From the NCBI RefSeq assembly GCF_020623625.1, contig NC_060201.1, forward strand, positions 1,054,001 through 1,118,000: a stretch of 64,000 nucleotides of DNA. Direction: 5' to 3'. Each line of letters begins with the position of its first letter. Position 1 is the stretch's first letter. Under the pieces are notes generated by a model. It did no database searches. It was not told where the DNA came from and saw only the letters and a program-made list of their open reading frames with translations. The stretch comes from Saccharomycodes ludwigii. Its lineage: Eukaryota > Ascomycota > Saccharomycetes > Saccharomycodales > Saccharomycodaceae. Position numbers and translations under genes: made by a program. Positions 29,101 to 38,622 of the stretch are shown here, in pieces.

Positions 29101-31214
29101 CTATTTTGATTAATTAGATATGTCCATAAATATTTTATTATAACTCGTAAATTTTTAGATATGGAAATTTTATCCAATTTTGACAAAAGGCAGTGAATAA
29201 ATAAATCAATTATACCAAACACAAATGGAGCTCCAGTTTCTACAGATGGTTTGAGTTCCATAATTTTAGTTGCCAAAATATCAGCATCAATCACCAAATC
29301 AGAAGAACTCAGTTCAGGAATTTTCGCATATAATTGGACAAAAATAGTGGAAATTTTATTCAAATTATTATCTGGTGTTTTAAAAGCTTCGAGTAATAGG
29401 TCATAAATTGACATAATAATGATCTTGCTTAAATCCTCTGGGCTATACGGTAAAAAAATATCTGATGTAGTGGAACTGGTCTTATTAGCATCTTCTCCTT
29501 GTTCTCCTATGCCATAATAATGAACTATTTGTGCGACAATTTCTTTAATAGATGGGATTTTAGTTATTTTAGAATGCTGGATGGGTAAGAATGCTCTTTC
29601 TGGGATAATCCTCACTAAAGAGTCGCATAATTTGTAATTTTTTGGGCTAATATGCAATAAAAGTAGTAATATCAACGGCAAATGTCTTATAATTATTTCT
29701 TGGTCATTATCGATATGGAAATTTTCCAAGATAAACTCTAATACCAAATAATCAGGAGTTGGTGTATCCCGTAAATTATTAAACTCGGATACAGAACTTT
29801 GTCCAAAAATCAAGGTTTTTGAAACATTACCCCATATAATAAAAGTATCTACATTATCGAAAAATTGAGAGGCGCAAGTGACAACCTTTTGGTCATCCCT
29901 ATTTGCAATAACGCATTTCATCAATTTTAAAAACATTTTATCAGTAACCAAGCATCCCATTTCCCACCTATCCATTAAACTTTGCGTGATCTTCAAGGCT
30001 TTAATTAGATTTCCATTTTCGGCAAGATTTTCTAGACCTTGAAGTAAAGTATTCAATCCATTTGTTTCGAAATATAGCTGTTGAGGAGAAATTGCATTGA
30101 CATCTCCAGTGTCATTGGTATTTACAGTGTTTGTTACACCTGTAGCAGTGTTAGACTTTAAAAACCAGCTCCATATTCTTCTGTTCAATGACATATCTTT
30201 TTTTAACAATAATTCACATAAACTCATAATCATAAGGCTTTTATCATTTTCAGAAGCGATATAAATAAATATCGGAGAATCCAAATGCAATCTTTGCAAC
30301 AATAAATCTAGTATCCCTCTTTGAATTAATATTCCATCATCATCGTGTAAACAATTAGTAAAGCATCTAATTAATAAACCAGCCTCTAATGTAACCAAAG
30401 GAGCTGCAGTGGGGAGAAGCAAACTTAATGCGTATTTTTCCATTGCCTCCCTAGAAGAAACTTTGATTGGTGCTTTATTATCTGCACCATCAGCAATGCT
30501 TTTATTAACCAAATGGGGAACCGCATTTAAAGATGGCATTTGTTTTGTTAGCCACACCAAACCGCCTAACCTGTGTTCCTTACTTTGAATCATGATAAGA
30601 AAAAAACTTTGCCAAAATAAATTATCGTTATTTAAATTAGTCTTTAAAGTTTCTAACAAATTGAGAATCATTGGTTGAAATTCACTACTTTCATCATCTA
30701 TACCAGGTAATAAGCTGGCAATCATTGGCTTTGCTAAAATCTCAAGCGTTGAAGAACTTAAATTTAGTAAGTAATTTTCATACAAATCAATTAATTGAGG
30801 TTTAATAGAGATGGATGCATAATTCATTAGAGGTAGGATCCCTGGCACCCAAATATTACATTGTTGGTTCAAAGTGTCCAGGCCTATTTTCGAAAAAATA
30901 ATAGTGTAAACTTCTAATGTTTTGGAATGAACACCTGAGGGTAAATCTGGAGATAGAGAGGAAGATAGTCTCCTGGCAACATGATATGGGTGAGGAACAT
31001 AATACCTAACATTTGCAAATTTTGGTGTCCAGCTCGTTAAAGCTTTTAACAACTTACCCAATCTAGAAATATAATCTGCCCAATCATCAACATAATCAAA
31101 TTGTTGCAAAGCCTTTTCTACGCTAGATCTGAATTGTTTTTCTTTGTGATCTAAATTATTTTTACTAGTAGTATTATTTTTATCAGTTACTATAGGCAAT
31201 AAGGGTAATGACAT
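26118..31214 (-). CDS. DOP1: Dopey-family protein Dop1 (endosome-Golgi membrane traffic)
   Basis: Dop1 is a large essential peripheral protein that works with Mon2 and the flippase Neo1 in endosome-to-Golgi recycling. The ORF of 1698 residues is uninterrupted and of the expected size. The N-terminal Dopey domain is clear: EKALQQFDYVDDWADYISRL, LGKLLKALTSWTPKF, HPYHVARRLSSSLSPDLPSG and VHSKTLEVYTIIF within the first 120 residues. The rest is helical HEAT-like sequence. The C-terminal part contains a leucine-rich stretch typical of the family. It converges with MTQ2 and diverges from SRN2. It matches YDR141C. Confidence 0.96.
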   Translation of the reverse strand: MSLPLLPIVTDKNNTTSKNNLDHKEKQFRSSVEKALQQFDYVDDWADYISRLGKLLKALTSWTPKFANVRYYVPHPYHVARRLSSSLSPDLPSGVHSKTLEVYTIIFSKIGLDTLNQQCNIWVPGILPLMNYASISIKPQLIDLYENYLLNLSSSTLEILAKPMIASLLPGIDDESSEFQPMILNLLETLKTNLNNDNLFWQSFFLIMIQSKEHRLGGLVWLTKQMPSLNAVPHLVNKSIADGADNKAPIKVSSREAMEKYALSLLLPTAAPLVTLEAGLLIRCFTNCLHDDDGILIQRGILDLLLQRLHLDSPIFIYIASENDKSLMIMSLCELLLKKDMSLNRRIWSWFLKSNTATGVTNTVNTNDTGDVNAISPQQLYFETNGLNTLLQGLENLAENGNLIKALKITQSLMDRWEMGCLVTDKMFLKLMKCVIANRDDQKVVTCASQFFDNVDTFIIWGNVSKTLIFGQSSVSEFNNLRDTPTPDYLVLEFILENFHIDNDQEIIIRHLPLILLLLLHISPKNYKLCDSLVRIIPERAFLPIQHSKITKIPSIKEIVAQIVHYYGIGEQGEDANKTSSTTSDIFLPYSPEDLSKIIIMSIYDLLLEAFKTPDNNLNKISTIFVQLYAKIPELSSSDLVIDADILATKIMELKPSVETGAPFVFGIIDLFIHCLLSKLDKISISKNLRVIIKYLWTYLINQNRQLEAMNHLRTLIRNIDRQYLESSLSAVFIEEAQIYNRLTVLTCLWNLVDESSAMGVVSKPLELVLDELFDKQSSNYLPVSKWVVNVLSVSKSSNQLLEYLTTCLLSFQFINKKSFYQFDDIEIFTYYTQTLINVLTTDEVVGLNVLNTEATSQRCIELFGITKTLDLSTYKNIIVEIFLNFLDVKSNSNSKSVRTVLSFFKLVLNGTEYNFKNIVTKFLDLSSEYIMSSSSNMEEELITVSLLDILSNVLALSHSKNIELDIFDNSDAHLKYVDFLVTSISFINSPSIISSYVKLLTESILYFQKGVFNIILPLATAMIQGAKTLFDKEYFSKNEYSNYEQFACILDGIEELIQVSHSYLAAEENSNLLSIRSSDFLQNVVSNVFSSDKGTEDEAKKLLIRRQVVLQSFDTIVKYCYNIWNSTVDTTTLATKVDDDPFAESKYHQACKYKYKSRKLMENLFNLEPIEVLVCLIEENNNDSSIFKVVHALDGNRPMLTLPHLFKMIVFRCNPTSNYLDEHSKTIISSTNISFKLVNIIEFVLKYIATLEYSAIEDFYKEFLSFIKDVVNNSHFYDMISIKILQIIALVCEKIKHSKFGIDKKVRKEYSDLFNKYILSVETEPRIIKNRKTFEALKFVVQRMEYIVCDENSSDKFNATLSALIATYVTPFFKNPTELPSYIVEFLVVLAPYAAKIKSWKLLLTDLFMNNKMFFTFSRENSKCWQKIIFEWSQYSENKTKIIDELLVTVSTSSANPFNSWSKSEVGSKGRAYFKMCYLLLISPQDQYMLKFLDLVSEVERCCLSDNIEPIVKSMGFLLLRCIFLKFQPMHFLNSWSTITFILQSNFQKIYDQGVKNNDKDLQLFFQMCKTLDTLLVLNNEEFNSTQEWIFVIDTINCIYKTEPFVALMDTLAEKLDCDDKEKEDKINSNENSIEYNENKVPMLVGIHKIASFSDLNKFCSKISCATYKSLYGSIDKVEEEEIIQDSINDLFEYCDL

Positions 31215-31459
31215 TCTATACCTTAATTTATTTTTTTTTTTTTCTCCTTGTATAATATTATCTATTCTCCACCAAGCAGTTGATAATATACAACAATTGT
31301 AAAATGAAAAGTGACTTAAAAATAAGGCAAAAAAAAAAAAAAATTATTATTATTATTATCATTATTATTATTTGTTTTTTTTTTTTTTTTTTTTTCTGTT
31401 TATAGTTTTTTAAAGGCTCTTATCCGAAAGTACTGAATTTCCGGCCAATCGTAAAGTCC

Positions 31460-31492
<33 letters not shown>

Positions 31493-31640
31493 CTTTTTTT
31501 TTTTGGCTTGTGATAAAAATATTTATTTATCTGCTGTTCTCATTTTGTATTTTTTTTTATCAAACAATTAATCAACTGATTGTTTCCTTAGAAACTTATG
31601 GTTCTCAAAATATTACAAAATAAAATTCAAAGAAACAAAT
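31215..31640. promoter_or_regulatory. Divergent DOP1-SRN2 promoter with T32 tract
   Basis: The 426 bp hold TATCCGAAAG (TCCGA at 31423), CCGG at 31441, GTCCG at 31456 and a T32 tract at 31461-31492. Again the TCCGA-type motif lies directly beside the longest homopolymer. No gene is seen. Confidence 0.5.
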
Positions 31641-32327
31641 ATGACTAATCAATTATCAACATCTCCTAAATTACCTCCCAGAATACCACTTAATTTGAGT
31701 AGTTGTACCGCTACTAATAATAGTTATGATACAACAACTGAAACACCTGTATCTTCAACCTTTAGTAATAATAACAGTAATACAATAAAGGGACCTATAA
31801 GCTTAGAGGGAAATGATTCGGATAATAATAAAACCTGGCCATTACCACCTAATATTAATTTATTATCTATAACCCAGTTACTGAATCTTACTCAAAACAC
31901 GGAAAGGTTAGGCCAATACATACATGAATTGCTTGATCCCGAAATAAACAAAAAAGCGCAATTTGAACTACGGTTGTGCCAAGACAAATTAAAAGAATTA
32001 ATGAAGAAATTTGAAGAAATCTTTGAAAATCAAACCAAGGTAGATATTCAGTATAAGGAGTACAAGGAGAATTACAATCAATTATTAAAGCTAAGGAACG
32101 AGGTGGTTTCATTATTCAATGAAAATTTAAGTAAGAAGGCTTTAATAAAAAGATATCAAAGTGAAATACAAGCTTTGTCGGATTTATCAAACAACAACAA
32201 TACTGAAATAGTGGAAATGCAATTTTTATTGACTAATGAGAAGGTATTAAATGAATATATTTCGGCACGGACAGATTATCACATAGAATCCCAAAAATTA
32301 CAACTCTGGCAATCTCAAAAACCATAA
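31641..32327 (+). CDS. SRN2: ESCRT-I subunit Srn2/Vps37
   Basis: Vps37 is the coiled-coil subunit of ESCRT-I that sorts ubiquitinated cargo into multivesicular bodies. The 228-residue protein has an unstructured Ser/Thr/Asn N-terminus (1-65) and then a Mod(r) domain: PLPPNINLLSITQLLNLTQN, LGQYIHELLDPEI and a long charged coiled coil to the end. Size fits S. cerevisiae Srn2 (213). Sequence identity in this family is low, so the call combines the Mod(r) pattern with position: SRN2 (YLR119W) is the expected next gene after CLF1 on that ancestral block. Confidence 0.85.
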   Translation: MTNQLSTSPKLPPRIPLNLSSCTATNNSYDTTTETPVSSTFSNNNSNTIKGPISLEGNDSDNNKTWPLPPNINLLSITQLLNLTQNTERLGQYIHELLDPEINKKAQFELRLCQDKLKELMKKFEEIFENQTKVDIQYKEYKENYNQLLKLRNEVVSLFNENLSKKALIKRYQSEIQALSDLSNNNNTEIVEMQFLLTNEKVLNEYISARTDYHIESQKLQLWQSQKP

Positions 32328-32439
32328 ATAAACAAATAAATATTATTATGTATAACTAATTATTGTTGCTACCATTCTTTTTTTCTTTTCTCCCGCTCCC
32401 CCTGCACCTCCTTTTTTTTTTTTCACCTTTTTTTTTTTT

Positions 32440-33465
32440 TTAACGTAAAGCATTCCATATGAAGACATTACCATCCCAGCCTGTTGTTGATACAAATCCA
32501 GGACTACCCCATAAACTCCAATCGCAACCAGTCACAAATTCTGTATGTTTATTGAAAAGTTTTCTACATCCACCATTTGGGTCTACAGCGTTTGTAACTG
32601 CTATATTGTGAGCTCTGATATCATTCCATACCCTACAGGTCATATCATAAGAAACACTTAATAGAACATCATCCAAATGTGGGGACCAGCTAACTTTTTT
32701 AATGGCTAATTCATGTCCAGTTAATTCATTAATACTCATTGGCTGAAATCTTGGATTCTTCTTTATACTTCTCATGTCCCATATCCGAATCAATTTGTCT
32801 GCACCACCAGAACAAAAAATATGTGGTCTATATTTATTAAAATCAACAGTTAAGCTCTCCATTCCATGATGGCCTATGAAACTCAGTACATGATTACCTG
32901 GTTGACGTAAATCTTTCAACGATATATGAGAGGTGCCTGAGCACGACAAAATTAAATTTGGATCATGTGGTGAAAACTCCACTTGATAGACACAAGATCT
33001 ATTTGTGTTTGTTTTTGCGGTGTTAGGCACTGGTTGCCATGTTAGTAAGCTTTGTTTTCTTACCGGACTCCATATTTTACAGGTACCATCCCATGAAGAG
33101 CTTACAAAATTCTGTTTATTCACTAAGTTCCAGTTACAGCTATAAACTTCCCTTTTATGTTCTTGAAAAATTGCGACAGGATATTTCTGCAAGTTTATAT
33201 CAAATAATCTTAAGGTACCATCCCCTTGTGCCACTAGCACTTGATTTTCGTTTAATTCGTTCCAACTTAAATCAAATAGTCCGTCTCTTGTTAAGAAAGC
33301 ATTTGATGGAACAATTTGACCTGAGGGTTGAATAGTTAATATAAATAGTTTACCATTACCAACTAGTCCATAGTTTGCACCAGATGCTACAGCTAATTTA
33401 TTATCGAAAAAGGGCGAATATTGAACGGAGTATCCGCTGAAATTTTGCATGTGATAAGCCAACAT
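32440..33465 (-). CDS. PEX7: Peroxisomal PTS2 receptor Pex7 (WD40)
   Basis: Pex7 is the cytosolic receptor that carries PTS2-containing proteins to the peroxisome. The 341-residue protein starts MLAYHMQNFSGYSVQYSPFF, a Pex7 signature, and folds into WD40 blades: LFDLSWNE, VYSCNWN...SSSWDGTCKIW, VEFSPHDPNLILSCSGT, CSGGADKLIRIWDMR, KKVSWSPHLDDVLLSVSYD and the last GCDWSLWGSPGFVSTTGWDG. The length is a little below S. cerevisiae Pex7 (375). It is convergent with SRN2, with a 112-bp spacer, and SAN1 lies upstream in the same direction, matching YDR142C-YDR143C. Confidence 0.95.
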   Translation of the reverse strand: MLAYHMQNFSGYSVQYSPFFDNKLAVASGANYGLVGNGKLFILTIQPSGQIVPSNAFLTRDGLFDLSWNELNENQVLVAQGDGTLRLFDINLQKYPVAIFQEHKREVYSCNWNLVNKQNFVSSSWDGTCKIWSPVRKQSLLTWQPVPNTAKTNTNRSCVYQVEFSPHDPNLILSCSGTSHISLKDLRQPGNHVLSFIGHHGMESLTVDFNKYRPHIFCSGGADKLIRIWDMRSIKKNPRFQPMSINELTGHELAIKKVSWSPHLDDVLLSVSYDMTCRVWNDIRAHNIAVTNAVDPNGGCRKLFNKHTEFVTGCDWSLWGSPGFVSTTGWDGNVFIWNALR

Positions 33466-34193
33466 TTTGCACAGAGTGGTCTTTATTGTCTTGAGTTTTA
33501 TAGAATTTTATAAAAAAAAAAAAAAAAAGAATTAAAAAGGAATACGAGGTTATTGAATTATAAATTAATTCGAATGTGAGGTTATTGGATTGAATGAAGG
33601 ATATAAAGAACTCGAATCGTATATTTTAAAATCTCTTATCATTTTGGGAGAAAGAGAAAGAGAAAGAAAGAAAGAAAGAAAAAAAAAAAAAAAAAAAAAA
33701 TAACTATAGGGGAGAAGGGACAACTCGGATCTATGGAACAGAGTGGGGGCAAAGGAGAATATGTCACGTGGTACAATTTTACACGAGCTTGTCATCACCA
33801 CCAATTGTCCGAAGTACGATTCTTCTGCGTTTTCGGATTAAAAAAGATGGATAATGATCAAAAAAAAAAATAAAAAAAAAAAAAAATCAAGTTTGTTTTT
33901 TGTTAGTGGCGCATTCTTGGCATATTTAAATTTTACATCTATATATCTTATATGACGTAATAAAACAAAAACATTGGGTTTAAAGATAACTTCTGTAAGA
34001 TAACTATATAAATAAATTTAAAAAAAAATTAAATTCAATCTATCAATAATATATCTATCATAGAATACTGGAAAATAAATATATAATTGAAAATGGATAT
34101 CTTTTTTTTTTTTTTTTTTTGTTTTCTTTCTAAAAAAAATAAAGTATTTAATTCATTTAAATTTAGTCACGTTTTTCCCCCTAAAAAAGGTTA
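33466..34193 (-). promoter_or_regulatory. PEX7 upstream / SAN1 downstream region
   Basis: The 728 bp hold no supported gene. They contain TCGGAT at 33725, a perfect GTCACGTG E-box (about 33763, a Cbf1-type site), TCCGAA at 33808 and TTTTCGGATTA at about 33831, plus A-runs. The cluster lies 260-370 bp upstream of PEX7. A GA-rich stretch at 33645-33700 precedes an A-tract. Confidence 0.5.
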
Positions 34194-36533
34194 TTAAGCA
34201 TCATTATGATTAGTGCTATTATTGGTGGAAGATTCAGTGCTATCTCTATTACCAGTACTTTGATCAATATCTGTATTAGACTCGGTAGCTGCCCTGTTAG
34301 CCCTATTTCTAGCTATACTTTCTTTAATCATTTTATTCAACTCACTTGTACTAGTAAAACTGTTATCATTATGTGCATTATTTTCAGTTAAGTTGGTATT
34401 TGTTCTCCTATTTATCAACGGAGATCTAATGTCAGATGATGAAACGTTACTAACATTAGATGTGCGATTGGTAGCACTGTTCAATGATTCACTTGTGTTA
34501 AGGTTCACAGTTTCGATTCCAGTTTCTGTCCTGTAGCTGGCTAATCCGCTTCCAAATAATTGATCTGCAACATTTAATCTGTTCCTTACATTTTCTAATA
34601 CATGTCTTAAGGAAGAAACCGCATCTCTGTTACCATTTGTATTACTATTACCAGCACTGTCATTATTATTATTATTATTATTATTGTTGTTGGTGTTGTT
34701 GGTGTTGGTAGTAGTAGTGGTAGTAGTAGTAGTTCTGGTATCATTATTAATGTTATCTTCATTGGTAGCAATAGCATGGCTAGTGGTATTATTGGTAGTG
34801 TCATTATTATTATTATTATTATTATTACTATTACTATTACTACTAGGAGCAACAGTGGTATCACTCATAGTAGTATTGTTTGTACTATTATTGTTGCTAG
34901 AGACATTATTATCTTCATTATTTTCACTGACACCACTAGTGCTGCTAGTGTTGCGATTCCTTACATCGCTATTCTCTAGGTTAGTATTATTGTTGGTGTC
35001 GGATTGTCCCGTACTTCTAAGATTGTTAGCACCAAACAGGGTATCTAAAGTTCTGGTAATAAAATTTCTTGCCTGATTTAAAGCAGCTATGTCCATACCA
35101 CTGCCAGTATTAGTGTTATTGCCACTATCATTATTAGTACTAGTGGTATTGGCAGCCGCAGTCACAACATTAGCAGTATTATTAGTACCAGTAATGCCAG
35201 TAGCAGCATTATGATTTCTTCTTGGAAGAGTAATAGTTCTCAATCCTGTTAAAGGTAAAGTTGATGATGATGCAGTAATACTTCTCCTTAACGGATGGTA
35301 TTGATGTTGTTGTTGAGGTGCATGTAAAATCAAAAAATTCGGCATAACCCTATTTGTGTTGCTATCATTTCTCTGAACAGGAGTATTTCTGGACTGTGGT
35401 TCTGTCGTATTACTGCTGTTTTCATTAACATTGGCATCAGGGCTATTATTGGTGGTAGTATTATCATTGCCGTTAGGAGCTGTGGTTGTAGTGGTGGTGG
35501 TTGTAGTAGTAGTGGTAGTTGTAGTGGTATTAGCAGGATTAGGCCCATATAATAATTGTCTAACTGTTTCAAAAGACATGTTGTCATCTTCGCGGATATT
35601 ATCCTCAGAGCGGATTAAATTATCGGGTTCAACAATTTTGGATCTACAAATAGGACATGAATTATGTTCTTTAGTCCATTCATAAATACATTCCCTACCA
35701 AAAACGTGGCCGCAAGGCAAACCAGTGGGACAATGATCATATACTGGTTCAACAGGAGGTTTTTTAGTGGTTTCAGTTCCAACATTATTACTATTGGTAA
35801 CTCCTAATGAATTTTCATTTTCGTGTTGGTTAGCGTGTTGGTTAGGGTGTTCGTTAGCATGTTCGTTAGCGTTCCCATTTCCATTCCCACTTGCGTCTAC
35901 ATGCTCTTCTCTCACTTCTCCCTGTTGTTCATCTACTTTATATTTTTTGGTACTATTATTTCCCTTATTATCATGTTCTTCATCCGAATGACTTCTTTTT
36001 TTCAAATTCTCCTTGTGCTCCTCTAAATCTTCATAGCAAATACTGCACAGTCGATCTTCTTTTCTCAAATCGCTTAATTTTTTAATGGGTAGCTTTTCAA
36101 AAGCTTCTTTTTTCAAACCATAAACTCTACGAAAAGATCTAGTTAATCTGTTCATAGCAATCTGTGCGGCCATTTGCATAATATCGTTAAATCCCTCTGG
36201 TGATGTATTTTGTGGCAAATCTGTGAAATTTAAATAAAAAGTACCCGCTCTTGGCGTACGTGTAGCAAAATTTACTATTGCAGGATTGTTATTATTATTC
36301 GCATTGTCTCCAGTCTCATGAGCATTATTATTGTTATTATTATTGTTTTCAGTGGTGTTTTCAACATCATCATCTTCCGCTTGTACTACATAATTAATAG
36401 CTACCACTACGTTATTGGTAATATTCATGGGAACATTTGGTCTATCACCAGCTGTATTAGTATTTTCTCTTTCATTGTTGTTGCCACTGTTGTTAGCATC
36501 ATCAGAATTGCCATTATTATTTGCTAAACTCAT
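34194..36533 (-). CDS. SAN1: San1-type nuclear quality-control RING E3 ubiquitin ligase
   Basis: San1 ubiquitinates misfolded nuclear proteins, recognising them through its own disordered arms. The 779-residue protein matches that plan: a RING starting CSIC (C163, C166) and finishing LPCGHVFGRECIYEW (C274, H276, C282) and CPIC (C293, C296), surrounded by low-complexity Asn, Thr and Ser-rich sequence. About 107 residues separate the first and second metal-binding pairs, including a repeat of NEHxNQH units near 224-240, an expanded RING loop. The tail contains Thr runs (from ACx repeats) and Asn runs, both larger than in S. cerevisiae (610 residues). Location next to PEX7 agrees with YDR143C. 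Confidence 0.92.
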   Translation of the reverse strand: MSLANNNGNSDDANNSGNNNERENTNTAGDRPNVPMNITNNVVVAINYVVQAEDDDVENTTENNNNNNNNAHETGDNANNNNNPAIVNFATRTPRAGTFYLNFTDLPQNTSPEGFNDIMQMAAQIAMNRLTRSFRRVYGLKKEAFEKLPIKKLSDLRKEDRLCSICYEDLEEHKENLKKRSHSDEEHDNKGNNSTKKYKVDEQQGEVREEHVDASGNGNGNANEHANEHPNQHANQHENENSLGVTNSNNVGTETTKKPPVEPVYDHCPTGLPCGHVFGRECIYEWTKEHNSCPICRSKIVEPDNLIRSEDNIREDDNMSFETVRQLLYGPNPANTTTTTTTTTTTTTTTTAPNGNDNTTTNNSPDANVNENSSNTTEPQSRNTPVQRNDSNTNRVMPNFLILHAPQQQHQYHPLRRSITASSSTLPLTGLRTITLPRRNHNAATGITGTNNTANVVTAAANTTSTNNDSGNNTNTGSGMDIAALNQARNFITRTLDTLFGANNLRSTGQSDTNNNTNLENSDVRNRNTSSTSGVSENNEDNNVSSNNNSTNNTTMSDTTVAPSSNSNSNNNNNNNNDTTNNTTSHAIATNEDNINNDTRTTTTTTTTTNTNNTNNNNNNNNNNDSAGNSNTNGNRDAVSSLRHVLENVRNRLNVADQLFGSGLASYRTETGIETVNLNTSESLNSATNRTSNVSNVSSSDIRSPLINRRTNTNLTENNAHNDNSFTSTSELNKMIKESIARNRANRAATESNTDIDQSTGNRDSTESSTNNSTNHNDA

Positions 36534-36534
36534 C

Positions 36535-36566
<32 letters not shown>

Positions 36567-37069
36567 AAATGTGTTGATATTATTATAATTGAATTAAATA
36601 TATTGCTCTTTTTGTTTTGTTTTATAAAACAGCTTATTTTAAAAAGAGATAAATCCAACAACTATTATAATAATACAATGCCAAAAAAATCTGGGAGAAA
36701 ACTTAATGCTAAGTAGTCAAAGTTATATAGATAATGTATATATATATATCCTATTCTTTTAGATAATTTGTGTAGTTTACTTTTGAAAATGTTTGATTTG
36801 GAAAAGCAGAATAGTGATAATAATAAATGAAAAGATTTGGGTGATAAGTAATTAACTTTATAAAATTAATATGCTTTTAGAATTGAATTTTTTCTTTTCT
36901 CCTTCAAAAGAAAAAACGAGAAAGAAAAAAAAAAAAAAAAATTAAAAAGTTAAAGTTTATTTTTACTATTTTGTCCGAGCACACTTGGAATTTATCCGAT
37001 AGTCCGGAAATATAAAAAAATGTTGCAATAAACTTGTGTAAATGGCCAATGAATTTCTTATTATTAATT
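36534..37069 (-). promoter_or_regulatory. SAN1 upstream region, also a synteny breakpoint
   Basis: The 536 bp between SAN1 and RAD28 contain a T26 tract (36535-36560) directly before the SAN1 ATG and, about 440 bp upstream, TCCGAG (36974), TCCGAT (36995) and TCCGGA (37003) in 35 bp. Conserved gene order from the YDR143C block stops here and an unrelated ancestral block begins. No gene or repeat explains the join. Confidence 0.45.
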
Positions 37070-38242
37070 TCATTTCCATTCGATTATGCTCTGATCATTT
37101 AATCCAACCAATAAAGTACTGATACTGTCATTGAAATCCATACATGTTACACTTGGAATTAATGTACTAGTAGTAATATTGCCATCACGGTGTTCTTGGC
37201 TAGTAGTTGATTCAAAATCCATCTGGTATTTCCCATCTTTACTACTATAAAGGGATATTCCAGTGTTGTGTCTACAAAATACCAAGTCTAAATTATCACT
37301 GTCAGCAGCAGTGCCAGTAACATAAATTTCTTTGGCCATAGATTCGCCGACATGCTTGAAATTTTTGATAAAAGTTGGTGTGGCAGAGTCTGGCCAGAGT
37401 TGAACAATTCTATTAAATCCATAACAACACCATATTGTATCTCTATCGCAACTAATACTTTTAATTTGACCATTCCCTATTTTTGTTTTAGAATATGGGG
37501 AATTCGGTTTTCTTATGTCCCATATTTTCAACATCCCATCGATATGTCCCGTGGCAACGTCATGTTCATTTATATATATAGATTTACAAGTTATAGTTTC
37601 ATTATTTATAGTCCCTGAAATATTGGGCTGATTGATATCGTTATATTTACTCGCTTTCCTTTCTCTCAACTGAAGCTGTGCAGTCATTGTTTTCAAGTCA
37701 AATATTTGATCATTTAATAAGATCTGGTCTCCAAGAGTATCAAATTCATAGATGTGATCACTATTACCATTTTCAATAACGGGGAACTGGTAGACACAAC
37801 TCATCGAACTTGTATCCCAAATACTTATTCCACTTAAAGAGCTCTGGAAAAATAGCCCACTATCTATAGTATACCACTTAAGACATAGGCAGGTATCGTA
37901 TTCTTTTACAGTCACGTGCCTTTTATCCATTAGTTGATCATTGCTTTCGTAGTCAATAAAAGAGGGGTTTTTCTTTTTATCATTAAATTTCCATAATGTT
38001 ATGTTGCCATTACTTTGACCCTGTAAAAACCATTGGTAATCTATCGGGTTAATTGAAATCGAGGTGGTTGGGAACTGGATGTGATAATTATTGGTATTAT
38101 TTGTTGAAAAATTACTTTTTTTTCTTTTATAAATCCTTCTGTTATATACTGAATTTAAAAATAATCGAGCTTTTATATTTTGCTCTACGGATGAAAAATT
38201 ATTGCTATTATTAGATATATAATTCAGCCATTCTGATTCCAT
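37070..38242 (-). CDS. RAD28: Rad28-like WD40 protein (CSA/ERCC8 family)
   Basis: Rad28 is the yeast relative of Cockayne syndrome protein CSA, linked to transcription-coupled repair. The 390-residue protein has an N-terminal helical segment with YNRR and KSNFST, then degenerate WD blades: ITLWKF (about 75), LCLKWYTIDSGLFFQSS...ISIWDT (about 120-145), DVATGHIDGMLKIWDIRKP (about 230-250) and a final MDFNDSISTLLVGLNDQSIIEW. The pattern WY-x-D-x-G-x-FF before the second blade matches Rad28. It is shorter than S. cerevisiae Rad28 (506). The call is strengthened by the adjacent MIX14, since YDR030C and YDR031W are neighbours with the same strands. Confidence 0.75.
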   Translation of the reverse strand: MESEWLNYISNNSNNFSSVEQNIKARLFLNSVYNRRIYKRKKSNFSTNNTNNYHIQFPTTSISINPIDYQWFLQGQSNGNITLWKFNDKKKNPSFIDYESNDQLMDKRHVTVKEYDTCLCLKWYTIDSGLFFQSSLSGISIWDTSSMSCVYQFPVIENGNSDHIYEFDTLGDQILLNDQIFDLKTMTAQLQLRERKASKYNDINQPNISGTINNETITCKSIYINEHDVATGHIDGMLKIWDIRKPNSPYSKTKIGNGQIKSISCDRDTIWCCYGFNRIVQLWPDSATPTFIKNFKHVGESMAKEIYVTGTAADSDNLDLVFCRHNTGISLYSSKDGKYQMDFESTTSQEHRDGNITTSTLIPSVTCMDFNDSISTLLVGLNDQSIIEWK

Positions 38243-38622
38243 TGTGAATAATTTTTATTAAAAGAAAGAAGGGAAAAAAAGAGAGAGAAAAGAGGATTAT
38301 TATCTTAATTGAAGATGACTTTTGTTATTTATAAGTTTGTGTGGCATTGCCAAAAATGTCCAGCTTTTTATTTATTTGGATACTCAAAAAATTAGCCAAA
38401 AAAATTAGCCAAAAAAAAAGAAAAAAAAAAAAAAAAAAAAGGAAAAAGGAGCAAAAAATTTAATGTCACTTTTCCTTAATCAAGATTATCTTCAAACTTT
38501 CTAAAAACATTCTCAATTTAGCTAATTAAAAACGTACATATATATATATATATATACAAACACATCCCATTAATATAGTTAATAGAAGCCCAATATAGAA
38601 AAAAAATAATTGCACACCAACA
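38243..38622. promoter_or_regulatory. Divergent RAD28-MIX14 promoter
   Basis: The 380 bp are AT-rich with A-tracts at about 38411-38440 and a (TA)n run at about 38536-38556 shortly before the MIX14 ATG. A tandem AAAATTAGCC pair occurs near 38387-38410. No gene and no TCCGA motif are seen. Confidence 0.45.

Noticed and set aside
33763-33837. Possible centromere (GTCACGTG followed by a CCGAA-containing element)
   Set aside because: The DNA between them is short and not AT-rich enough for CDEII, and the second element does not fit CDEIII. It is better read as a Cbf1-type site plus the recurrent TCCGA motif.
34684-35076. Plus-strand Leu/Val-rich frame in SAN1
   Set aside because: It is the complement of Asn/Thr-coding repeats and has no independent support.
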